Assembly: GCA_047495785.1 (NCBI GenBank)
Contig: JBLDXI010000024.1
Span: forward strand, 2,666,001 to 2,730,000
Source of the DNA: Lepidodermella squamata
Lineage: Eukaryota > Gastrotricha
Length of the DNA stretch: 64,000 nt
Direction of reading: 5' to 3'
Positions within the stretch are counted from its first letter, which is position 1; every line of letters begins with the position of its first letter. The position numbers and the translations under genes were made by a program. Positions 35,043-44,644 of this stretch are shown here, in pieces. Below the pieces are notes generated by a model. It did no database searches. It worked only from the letters and a program-made list of their open reading frames with translations, and was not told the DNA's origin.

Positions 35043-35324
35043 TCACTGCTCCCATCCGTAAGGCCTGCATGTTGGAATGCAGCGCTTGAGGTGGTCCTTG
35101 TACGGGCAGCAAGGAATTCCGACCAAAGGATCGTTAAGGTTGCAAGCGTTGCAAACATCGTCGCGATTGGTATTTGGGCAGCAGGGAACAGAGTCCGCCT
35201 ACAAGAAAAAGTTTCATTTTCATTGTTGAATTCTGAATTCTTTGAAAGCACTTACAGCTGAGGTGAATGCGAAAAGAGCAGCCATGTAGAGCATGGCGAT
35301 CAGGAGAATAGCCTTGATATTCAT
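35043..35324 (-). CDS. Small secreted cysteine-rich peptide
   Basis: Two exons on the minus strand: 35256-35324 (23 codons, a complete hydrophobic signal peptide starting MNIKAILLIAML) and 35043-35198 (51 codons plus stop). The 57-bp intron has a GTAAGT donor and TTGTAG acceptor in phase 0. The total is 74 aa. The mature part of about 51 residues has eight cysteines in the order CC-C-C-CC-C-C, consistent with four disulfides. It is too short for most gene finders. I do not recognise the family. Secreted peptides of this size can be antimicrobial, signalling or toxin-like; the sequence alone does not decide. It lies between receptor genes and is not obviously related to them. Confidence 0.75.
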
Positions 35325-36128
35325 GGTAATGCGAGTTAATGTTGATAGTACTGATTACTATGCGTGAAATTAATTGCTTATTACTTGGGGTATTTATACG
35401 AGCGCCACAGGTCGGCCTCATTTTTTAGGGTGTACTATTTTCCTTTTTTATTGCATATCTGACAGACGTGCTTGAGCATGAGAAAACATATTATTCCGTC
35501 TCGGGGCGATATAGAATTTCTCACGCCAATATTGATCCGTTCGAATAAAAAAACAACATGACCCAGCATGACATAAGTGACCTGGTTATCATCGAGCTCC
35601 CTGTTTAAGAAGAAAAAGTCTAGCCATAGGGAACTTTATGATCACTGCGTTCTCTTTGTGTTTAGCAGAATACTTTTTTTGTGTAAAATAAAACCACCAC
35701 AACAACTTTTTTAATCATTAAAATTTTATCTTTTTCAACCGATAGCCTTGAAAGATGGACTAAATGCGGCGCAGTGATGGATGTAGGCTGAATGCTGATT
35801 GCGATGTGATACGAGTGAAGCGCAGCACTCTCTTCTAAAGCGACTATTCAAATGCGATTCGGAATCAAGACACGTGACCATATAAAATAACCGGATCATC
35901 TGTTTGCGCACAAGAGCAGACCAAGAATTTATGAATAATTTAGGTCCTACGCACTAAAAAATCAGTTTCTAGTTAATATTTCATAAGTATCACCTGCTTA
36001 CAGGTGGTTCGCCTTCGCAATGCCCAAATCACTTGACGAAATATTAATGATAAGTAAACAACATTTTTGGGTCTCACCTGAGGGAAGAGCATGGTATCGT
36101 CATTATATCCTTTTGTCGAGGTTGGAAA
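35325..36128. other. Divergent promoter region
   Basis: Between the minus-strand peptide gene and LGIC-c on the plus strand. TATTTATA near 35390 lies about 65 bp upstream of the peptide ATG and may be its TATA box, read on the minus strand. No gene seen. Confidence 0.45.
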
Positions 36129-38002
36129 ATGTTGAAATTAGCCCTTCCCTTAGCTGTAGTCTTTACGCAAGTTCTCGAACTTTGTGCAAAAAGTGTGAAT
36201 GACCTTTACGACCCTGATCTAATCAGTAAGTTGCATTTCAGAACGCCTCTTGACTGAGAAATTTTGAACCCACATTTCAGCTGGGTCCGAATATGATGTT
36301 AAGAGGAAGATATTCAACAACTATTCGCCCGGAATGAGGCCGCGCAAGAACTCCATGGAAGCTGTTGAAGTATCCGTGGGCATGACACTGTTCTCAATCG
36401 ACGATATCGTAAATCATCCATCAAAATTGAGTACTGAGAGTTACTCTGTATTTCCAGGTTGAAAAAGAGCATAAAATAATCACTACTGCGACTGTGACTG
36501 CGATGTGGTATGACGACTATCTGGCTTGGAATAAGGCTGACAACATATCAGTCATACCTTTCGTGGTAGCTCATAAAGATGACATTTGGGTTCCGGATTT
36601 CGCAGCAGTTTCGATAAGTCTTACGTCCAACAGCGATTCTTTTTTCCTTACATCTCCATTCATATGTTTTATACAGTATTGATATGTACGAAGTTTCGAA
36701 AGTTGACGGAGTCGACGTGAATATTCAGTCAGATGGGTTGATTGTCTACAACCCGAAAGCTAGTTTCTCAACGATCTGCGAGTTCGACTTCACCATGTTC
36801 CCTTTTGACATTCAACGATGCAAAATTGCCCTTGAAAGCTGGACATACCTACCGAAACACCAGTTCTTCACCGCGCTAGATCCACCCGTCGATCTATCAG
36901 TTTTCAAGCCGAACGAGCAGTGGGATTTGCTTGATATCGAGAGCAGCGACTACATTCATTGCCCTGAGAATGCGACGGGGTCGAATTGCAATGCAGGGGT
37001 ATTGCCAACTTTCAATATTTCCCATCATTTTAATGCATTTTTCCGGCTAAGATCTACTTCGATTTCATTCTTCAAAGGAAGAGCGAGTACTACATGAGTG
37101 AGTTTGACTTTGTTTTTGCCCGTTGATGTTATGAAGTCTATACTAGTTGTCGCGATTGGACCGGTTATCCTAATTAGCATTGTGGAACTGTCGACCTTCA
37201 CGCTACCGGTGACGAATGGTTAATGTACAATTTCTTCATCTTCGTGCTATAATTTTAGATCTTAGATCCTACCAATATTCACATATCATTCGTCTGCTTG
37301 CTGTCATACACGCTGCTGCAAGTAGAGCTAAATAAGGAACTTCCTCGAACGGCCGATCATCTGCGTGAGTATTCATAGGATTCCTAGAATGTTCTTGATT
37401 GAGCCTACTTTTCAGCTCTACTAAGCTACTTCTTGGTATGCCAAATGGCCTTTCTCGCTTTCGCAATACTCGGGGAGGGGCTTGCGTTCTGGCTAGTTAG
37501 CCTCGGCTTGAACGATAGAGTAAGGATAGATTTTCGAATGCCATGAACCTCCAGGGTCTGATGTCAAATCTAGGAAATGTCAGCACATGTACGCGTTTTC
37601 TCTCTCGCGCTGTCTAAAAGTTTCGGCATAAATGATGATGAAGTTGATACCTTGGAAGAAGCAGCTGAGAAGAGTCAACATTTCCGCCCTTCGAAACGGC
37701 CTAAACCGGCAGCTTATGCCAAAGTCAATAAGGTGCACGTCGATCACTTTGGCGTTTCGTTCAAGCATATCTTTCCTGAGACCTTCATGGATGAGCAACC
37801 ACCTGAGCCGGTCGAGGAAGCACATGACTATAGAAATTGGTATCGTTTAGCGTTGGCTGTAACCCGATTGACGGCTGGGATATACGCAGCTCTTGTCTCT
37901 TTTACGCCGCTTTTAATGTTTGTCATATATGTTAAATTCGGCGGACGCGTACCTCACCACGACAGGCCTGAGAACAGGGAGTTGCTGATGGCAGGTGTTT
38001 GA
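36129..38002 (+). CDS. Nicotinic-like Cys-loop ligand-gated ion channel subunit (LGIC-c)
   Basis: Nine exons: 36129-36225, 36281-36408, 36458-36613, 36675-36998, 37052-37097, 37147-37208, 37259-37364, 37416-37519, 37574-38002 (1452 nt, 483 aa). The start gives the signal peptide MLKLALPLAVVFTQVLELCA. It shows the Cys-loop CEFDFTMFPFDIQRC, loop B-like SWTY and CPENATGSNC. TM1-TM3 are in exons 6-8 and TM4 is near 37850-37930. It has lost the intron that separates exons 7 and 8 in LGIC-b, but keeps the one that LGIC-a has lost. The N-terminal extension before SVNDLYD is shorter than in LGIC-a and -b. Intron 36614-36674 is AT-AC. Confidence 0.88.
36614..36674 (+). other. AT-AC intron of LGIC-c
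   Basis: The 61 bp begin ATAAGTCTTA and end GTTTTATAC, between ...GTTTCG and AGTATTGATATG. Placement is identical to that in LGIC-a and LGIC-b. TTCCTTACA lies about 25 bp before the 3' end and resembles a U12 branch site, although the donor does not fit U12. Confidence 0.7.
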
Positions 38003-38400
38003 AAAGCCACGTTACCGTAAATTATGAACTAGATGGAAATTTTCCATACTCAAAAGATAGAAAAACTAAAATTCCTCCATATCCTGGAAATTGATGGTTT
38101 GCTTGTATGCATCTCACCCTTACAACACTAACTGTTTATAAATCCATCTTAAAATACGTAATACTTTAAATTACGTTAAATTATGTTTTATCAATTAATG
38201 TTAAGATATGTATTGACCAGTATAATTGATGTACAGCAAATGAGTTAAAATAAACGCCCACCGCAAAACTAACAATTATAAGCCCTCGCGTAACAACTCG
38301 TGCCGTCGCCTGGTCTCGTAAACTATGTAGCTTCGCGGCTAATCGCATTTCAATTATAACTCATACACAGCCATGAAATCAGTTCGTTTCAGCTTTGATA
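38003..38400. other. Convergent 3' spacer
   Basis: Lies between the ends of LGIC-c and the class C receptor 1. AATAAA near 38250 could serve LGIC-c. No gene seen. Confidence 0.45.
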
Positions 38401-40821
38401 TCATCGATTTGAGCCTATTTCTTGGTAAACTGAACCATTTTCGCCTCGTGCAGTTACGCCTCGCCGCTTCAGTAATCCTACTCCCCAGAAGACACCAGTG
38501 ACAGCTGAGAACGTCAGGGAACTAAACGATATCGCAATTTCCTGACCAACCTGGGTATCCTGAGTGACAACGATGAGTACAGCAGCCAGTTGCAACGTCA
38601 GACCATTCACAATGCTCAGACACATTGCATTTACGTCCGAGCATATAAAGTCGTTCGAATTTTTCAACAGTTGCTTGGTGCGATAAGTATGAAAACTTGC
38701 GTAGAACAACAGAGAAATATGAGCGATCACGAGGGCTAGTAGCCAATAGATGCTATTTGCTGTACGGCAGTAGTACTTTAAAATAGTGTAAGCAGTATCG
38801 CTAGCAGGGTTGTAATTTCTTGCGGAGGTGTTTGTTTCGGTGTAGCAACGCAGCGAATCAACGGTGAGCCAAATTGTTACGAAAACAAGGTTAACACCAG
38901 TGAAGAATAAGCTGAAAAGAATCACTGGCTTCGCTGTGAAAGATTCGATCTCTGTTCTAGCTCGATTATTTCCAGACGTTCCGGCCGAAATACGCGAAGA
39001 CGATGGTTTCGATTGAGTAATTGACTGTTTCTGAGTAGAATTAGAAGCGTTTGTAGCAGTGCGAGGTGGGGTGCGTTTAACCCTTGAGACTTTGGCGTAT
39101 GCGAGTAGACCTCGAAAAACTAGTGTGCCGTTCACTAGACTTGATCCTAACACCAAAAAAACGATGTCAATGATAGAAGTCGCCAGTAGGCCCTGACTAG
39201 AGCTGGAAGAAAAAGCTATGGCTGCGCCATTCAAGAAGAGACAGCCTAGGTATCCCACAGCCTTTCCGATTCCGAAATTCGACCGAAATCGTGGGTTTAA
39301 TGACCGAACTAATCCGGCTATTTGAAGAAAGGATAACAAAACAGAAAGCATGACGATTGATTCAAACACTGAAGGAGAGACCTCGGCAACAACTGTGAGG
39401 GTGATCGGCCGGTCTCTCGGCGGTAATCCATTTGTACCCCACTCTTGCCATGAAAACGCCTTGTCTTGAGCAACCAATTTGTAACGGCCATAGAAAAAAT
39501 CCGGCATTTGAGATTCAACTTCTTCAGAGATGAAAAGGTTGTGGTATCCAGTTGGGCGCCAATGTGTGTACACAATCAAGTCGTTTTCTTTGTACCCCCT
39601 CTTGCTGTACCTTAATTGACCTCGAAGGCCTGATCTGTTAACTAGTAGGACTGACTCATTCGCAACCTTCATGACTACTTGAGGTTGGTCGGCAATGTTT
39701 CGAAGGGACATGTTGTAGCGTTGTTTTAGCCGAAAATCAGCATCATGAAGTGCGAAAACAGCAGTAAGGGCTGCGTCATGGCAAATGTAGGACAGGCTAC
39801 CCTCGGGTATCCCATATTTCTTAATGCTCTCTGGAGTCATCATGACATTTCGCAGGATATCAAAAGATGCCTTATCCATGCCAAGCTCTGATTTCCTTTT
39901 CGAATCGACCACGCTGATGACTGACCCGGCGAATATTGTAGTTTTGAATATTTCAGCAATCATCTCGCGAGTGCATTGTGGCTCGAGAATTGAAAGTGCA
40001 ATGCTAGAGGGGTCATAAGCTAATAAGTTATTCATGATAAAAGTGTACTTCGAACCCCGAAATCCCAAGCGATGAGCCCTACATAAGACCTTCCAACCCA
40101 GAAAATCCTGCGTTACGTAAACGACTACAACCCTGATGTCGTGATACAGCAAGTCATAGATTACGTCATCTTCGATATCCATCATGAGATTGAAGTAAGG
40201 AATCGATATGTTGAGGGCATTTGCGTATTTTTGAACGAAAATCGCGGCCAGGTAGTCATTCGGGCTGTTGACGGAGGCGACAACTGCGATTTTTGACCAT
40301 TTACCAACATCGCGGATAAAATGAGCTAGGGACATTGCGACGAGTTCGCCAGTTGATGTTCCAAGGTAAAGATTCGGGTATTTAACGTGGTCAGCAAGTA
40401 TTGGCGAGCTGCAAACCAACGCTATATCGACCATGTTAAGGTGGTGGAGTACAGGACCGATGGTTTTGCAACCCGATGAGACAAAAGGCCCTATCATGAT
40501 CGGGGCTGGAAATGTGTTTGCCACTTTTTGCCCTTCCCAGTATCTCGAGAATGCAATGAGCTCTTTAATGGGGGTCGCACCGAGGAAGGGGTTGACTTCA
40601 TCCCTCACATCGGCGACAATGTTGCAGTCAGGCAGGATGTCACTTCGATTGTTCACCGCATCAATGACCACTTTGATCGAAGGATTGCAGCCCTCATTCT
40701 CAAATGCGAAAACTTGTAGGAAAGAGAGATTGTAAGGTTTCTGGAGGGCCTGGCTAGACGTGAGAGCCATTGCCAGGCATAGCCCGTTGATCGCCAAATT
40801 CATTATCGAAATATATAGCAT
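38401..40821 (-). CDS. GABA-B-like class C G-protein-coupled receptor 1, intronless
   Basis: Single exon of 806 aa. The start may be the first Met or the internal MNLAINGLCLAMAL, which begins a signal peptide. Residues of about 30-430 form a Venus-flytrap ligand-binding module of the ANF/GABA-B type (PYNLSFLQV, GPFVSSGCKTIGPVLHH, YPNLYLGTSTGELVAMSLAH). There is no cysteine-rich domain before the membrane part, as in GABA-B receptors. The linker WGTNGLPPRDRP resembles the W-G-P-DR linker of GABA-B receptors. Seven membrane segments follow from about residue 490. The third cytoplasmic-side loop is enlarged and rich in Ser, Thr and Arg. It lacks introns, unlike most receptors of this class. Tandem paralogue next door. 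Ligand unknown. Confidence 0.85.
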   Translation of the reverse strand: MLYISIMNLAINGLCLAMALTSSQALQKPYNLSFLQVFAFENEGCNPSIKVVIDAVNNRSDILPDCNIVADVRDEVNPFLGATPIKELIAFSRYWEGQKVANTFPAPIMIGPFVSSGCKTIGPVLHHLNMVDIALVCSSPILADHVKYPNLYLGTSTGELVAMSLAHFIRDVGKWSKIAVVASVNSPNDYLAAIFVQKYANALNISIPYFNLMMDIEDDVIYDLLYHDIRVVVVYVTQDFLGWKVLCRAHRLGFRGSKYTFIMNNLLAYDPSSIALSILEPQCTREMIAEIFKTTIFAGSVISVVDSKRKSELGMDKASFDILRNVMMTPESIKKYGIPEGSLSYICHDAALTAVFALHDADFRLKQRYNMSLRNIADQPQVVMKVANESVLLVNRSGLRGQLRYSKRGYKENDLIVYTHWRPTGYHNLFISEEVESQMPDFFYGRYKLVAQDKAFSWQEWGTNGLPPRDRPITLTVVAEVSPSVFESIVMLSVLLSFLQIAGLVRSLNPRFRSNFGIGKAVGYLGCLFLNGAAIAFSSSSSQGLLATSIIDIVFLVLGSSLVNGTLVFRGLLAYAKVSRVKRTPPRTATNASNSTQKQSITQSKPSSSRISAGTSGNNRARTEIESFTAKPVILFSLFFTGVNLVFVTIWLTVDSLRCYTETNTSARNYNPASDTAYTILKYYCRTANSIYWLLALVIAHISLLFYASFHTYRTKQLLKNSNDFICSDVNAMCLSIVNGLTLQLAAVLIVVTQDTQVGQEIAISFSSLTFSAVTGVFWGVGLLKRRGVTARGENGSVYQEIGSNR

Positions 40822-41580
40822 ACTGAAAGAAAACTTTTCTTTCTTAGTAGTTCAGAAAGTAGTAGCACTCAGTAGCCGACGCCAGATTTCACTGGAATTA
40901 TGGGATCTGCTTCTAAATTTACTACAGTGCCTCTGCTTCCTTCCTACTTAAGGCTGTCGTGATTCGCTTAATAATTACTTTGAGGTTTCAATTCGAAACC
41001 GCGGTTGCAAAATCTCCTCTCTGAACACGCCATGTCTGCCTTTTTTTGACATACATTTTTGGACGAGAAAAGATGGGAATATATGCATCATATCAAGCAG
41101 AAAGCTTCCTTGATTTTTGCTCATCTCTGTCACTCACATAGATGTACTTAGCATGAGAAAACATTGTCACCAGGATGGACTAATGTCCATATTGTGCGAT
41201 TTCTCTTTACTTCACGATTTTGTTTTGCCCGTTTCCGAGATGAAGGATAGCGCAACTGATCGGAAGATACATTGTATTTCCCCTGGGGATAAGCGATAGT
41301 TTTAGCTTTTTTCTACCATCCTTTGTCATTCTGGCAGCTGGCAGTAGCTTCCTAGAAATTTGATCCAATCACGTAAAAACCGAAAATTACCTAACCATTG
41401 GGAATCGTAGGCCCTTTGCCATTGATTCATTTTATTTTTCATGAATTCCACATAGCAGTGGGATCAAATGATTCTCAGAGCAACAGGCTTGTTTGTTTCC
41501 GGCTTTCAGATAGCATTAATTCGCGACAATGAGGAGGATCAGAGCTGCTGAGTAAAATCTATACATTAAAATGCATTTTC
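40822..41580. other. Spacer between the class C receptors
   Basis: Promoter side of receptor 1 and 3' side of receptor 2. No gene seen. Confidence 0.45.
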
Positions 41581-43935
41581 CTAGTGAGTCTTGAGCTTCA
41601 ACAACGGATATCCCCAGACAGCGGTAGACGAGACTGACAATGCAAGTGAGAAAAATGACATTGCGACAAATCTTTCGACATGAGTGTCGAGGGTCACAAT
41701 GACAAAAACAGTGGCTAACTGGAGTGTCAAGCTGTTAATCGGACTGAGCAACATGGCTGATGACTCGTGGCAAAAGAATCGTTTCGAACTTCGCAGCAAC
41801 TGTTTAGCCCGGTAGGAGTCATAACACCCATAGAACAAGAGTGACACATGCATGACCACAAGGCCTGCAATCCAATACATTTCATTCGCTGTTTTGCAAT
41901 AAGTTACCGAAACCTCATAGACTGTATCGGTATCCTTATCGTAATTCTTGCTAGATGCATCGATTTCGTTGTAACAACGTAGAGAGTCGGTTAACAGCCA
42001 AATTAGGATGTAAACCATGTTTATAGCAGCGAAAACCAATGCGAAAGCTATCGATGGTTTCGAAGTACTGGCCTCCAGGTCTACTCCACGGTTACTAGAC
42101 CTAGTTGCTCCTATTCCGAAACTTATCGCATTTATAAGCCGCCTCGCAGTTACTTTCGAGTACTCGGACGAAAGAATTGGGGCAATGAACGTGACTCTGT
42201 TACGCAGAATTCTGGCTGTAGCTAGCATCCCTCGAAAAGCTAGAATGCCGTTGATTAAGCTTAGCCCTAATAATAGGAGAACTAATCTGATGATATACGC
42301 TGTCATTTCATAACCATTACTTTTCGCTGAGAAAACAATCGCGGATGCATTCATGCAGGTACAACCGCAGTAGCCGACGATCAATGCTAGTCCGAAATGA
42401 AGTTTTCCCCGCATTTGAAGAGTAAGAGCGATAAGGATTAAGGTGGATACTGTGACAATTCCGGCTATAACTGTGACAGTTATGAAAACAGACTGCGGGA
42501 CTTCGGAGATCGAATAATTGACGATAGGTCCATCTCTCGGAGGTTGCCCCAAGTTACCCCAAGCTTGCCAAGTGAAACCTTTATCTAGTGCCACCAGCCT
42601 GTAACGGCCATAGAAAAAATCAGGCTTTTGCGATTCCACTTCCTCGGAGTAGAAGATATTATGGTAGTACCCATTTGGGTGCCAATGTGTGTATACAATC
42701 AGGTCATTTTCTTTGTATCCCCTCTTGCTGTACCTCAATTGACCTCGAAGACCGGATCTGTTTACTAGGAGGACTGACTCGTTCGCGACTTTCATGACAA
42801 GTTGAGGTTGGTCGACAATGTTTCGAAGAGACATGTTATGGTGTCGTTTCAGCCTCATTTCTGCATCATGGAGAGCGTAAACAGCAGTAAGAGCTGCGTC
42901 GTGACAAACGTAGGACAAACTACCCTCGGCGGCTTCCCACTTCCTGACAGTTTCAGCGGTCATCAATGAATCACGCTTCCTGTCAAAAGTCTCTTTGTTA
43001 TCCCCAAGCTCAGATTTCCGAGTTGGATCAAGAACATTGATGATAGAACCAGCGAAAATTGACGTTTTGAATTGCTCAATAATCATTGCTCGAGTGCATA
43101 GAGGGCCGAAAACGTTCTTAGGATCGATTGTGAGTGGGTCAGCTGCCACTACGTTATTCAATATGAAGGTGAATCTCGGACCTCGCATGCCTAGGCGATG
43201 AGCTTTACACATCAGTTGCCACACCGAGACTGATTGAGTTACGTATATCACGACAACTCGAATATCACGAGCTAGCATTTCATAGATGACGTCATCGTCA
43301 ACGTCAAGAATCAAGTTGAAGTATGGAACAGAAATGTTAAGCGCAACAGCATATTTTTGAACGAACATCGCACTTATGTAATCATTAGGGCTGCTAATAG
43401 AGGAAAGAATACCGATTCTTGACCATCTACCGACGTCGCGAAAAAAATGAGCAAGGGACATTGCTACTAGTTCTCCAGTTGATGTCCCGAGGTAGAGATT
43501 AGGATAGCTCACATGATCAGCGAGAATAGGGGAACTACAAACCAGAGCAATATCAACCATATTGACATGGTGTAGAACTGGACCTATTGCTTTGCAGCCT
43601 GTTGAAACGAATGGGCCAAGCATGATGGGAGCAGGGTATGTTGAGGCACTTGTTTTATTCTCCCAATATCTCGCGAAGGAAAGCAATTCCTTGAGAGCAT
43701 TTGCGCCCGAGATACCACCGGCCTCGTTTCTAGCATCGGCTATCAGGTTGTAATCAGGTAGGATATCACTACGGCTATTCACTGAGTCGACCACAACCTT
43801 TATTGAAGGCCCACAAGGGTCGTGTTCCATGGTGTAAACCTGCAGAAATGATAGGTTGTAAGGCTTGAATAACGCAGTTATTAACCCGGGATGGAAAGCT
43901 GCTATCCCAGAAATAACTAGAAGAATTGTCTTCAT
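41581..43935 (-). CDS. GABA-B-like class C G-protein-coupled receptor 2, intronless
   Basis: Single exon of 784 aa with signal peptide MKTILLVISGIAAFHPGLIT. The flytrap module and linker match receptor 1 closely. A stretch near residues 375-430 is almost identical between the two (ANESVLLVNRSGLRGQLRYS and KRGYKENDLIVYTHW), while the membrane part and C terminus differ more. The membrane region starts near residue 480. The strong local identity suggests recent exchange or constraint on that face of the flytrap. Same strand and spacing suggest a simple tandem duplication. Confidence 0.85.
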   Translation of the reverse strand: MKTILLVISGIAAFHPGLITALFKPYNLSFLQVYTMEHDPCGPSIKVVVDSVNSRSDILPDYNLIADARNEAGGISGANALKELLSFARYWENKTSASTYPAPIMLGPFVSTGCKAIGPVLHHVNMVDIALVCSSPILADHVSYPNLYLGTSTGELVAMSLAHFFRDVGRWSRIGILSSISSPNDYISAMFVQKYAVALNISVPYFNLILDVDDDVIYEMLARDIRVVVIYVTQSVSVWQLMCKAHRLGMRGPRFTFILNNVVAADPLTIDPKNVFGPLCTRAMIIEQFKTSIFAGSIINVLDPTRKSELGDNKETFDRKRDSLMTAETVRKWEAAEGSLSYVCHDAALTAVYALHDAEMRLKRHHNMSLRNIVDQPQLVMKVANESVLLVNRSGLRGQLRYSKRGYKENDLIVYTHWHPNGYYHNIFYSEEVESQKPDFFYGRYRLVALDKGFTWQAWGNLGQPPRDGPIVNYSISEVPQSVFITVTVIAGIVTVSTLILIALTLQMRGKLHFGLALIVGYCGCTCMNASAIVFSAKSNGYEMTAYIIRLVLLLLGLSLINGILAFRGMLATARILRNRVTFIAPILSSEYSKVTARRLINAISFGIGATRSSNRGVDLEASTSKPSIAFALVFAAINMVYILIWLLTDSLRCYNEIDASSKNYDKDTDTVYEVSVTYCKTANEMYWIAGLVVMHVSLLFYGCYDSYRAKQLLRSSKRFFCHESSAMLLSPINSLTLQLATVFVIVTLDTHVERFVAMSFFSLALSVSSTAVWGYPLLKLKTH

Positions 43936-44644
43936 TACAGCTGTTTTGCGAGAGTTTCTGTTGCAATGGATGTTTATAAAAGCTGCATTAGCACCTGGGG
44001 ATCCGTGATATGCGTGGCTTGAGGTCCTGCATGCTCTAGGTCTGTTGCTGCAGCGCCGGAATTCCGAGTCGAACAGCTTTTAAAAATGAATTTATGATAA
44101 ACAACTTTTTGCGATAAAAAGTCCTGTTTCCGTGAATGATCCCAGATCTCTTATAACATAAGCACGTACTTCAACGAAGTCTAAATTTAACAAAGTTTCT
44201 CTCGGTTTGCGAGTATAAAATGGCGTTCATCGATCCTGACGTCGGTAACAAGTTTGCCGGAATATCAGCTTGAATGTCATACGCTGTTAAGCCATTCTCT
44301 CCGCATGCATGAAGTATACGGATAGATCAATACTGAGTGATTGAAGGATACCGGTGTGACTACAAATGTTTGTTTGATCTAGTTGAGGTAAATTATGCAT
44401 TTTAATATTTATGGGGAGAACTCATCGATAAGCCAGGGCTTTAGGATCAACTTATCAACTTATACAATATATTATCAAAAGAAACTTATGGAAGCCTTAT
44501 AAAATTTTAATCTTCGAACGATACAGCCGGAAACACGGCGTTAAATCGAACTTTCTGCACCGACAATAACTTCCATTGTAGACAATAACTCCACAGACAA
44601 AATTGTTGCCCTGCCCCTATCAGACAGACATTTGAGCTCGAAAG
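43936..44644. other. Divergent promoter region
   Basis: Lies between class C receptor 2 (minus) and lectin-kringle copy A (plus). GTTTATAAAAGC near 43972-43983 sits about 40 bp upstream of the receptor 2 ATG and is a possible TATA box for it on the minus strand. No gene seen. Confidence 0.45.
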
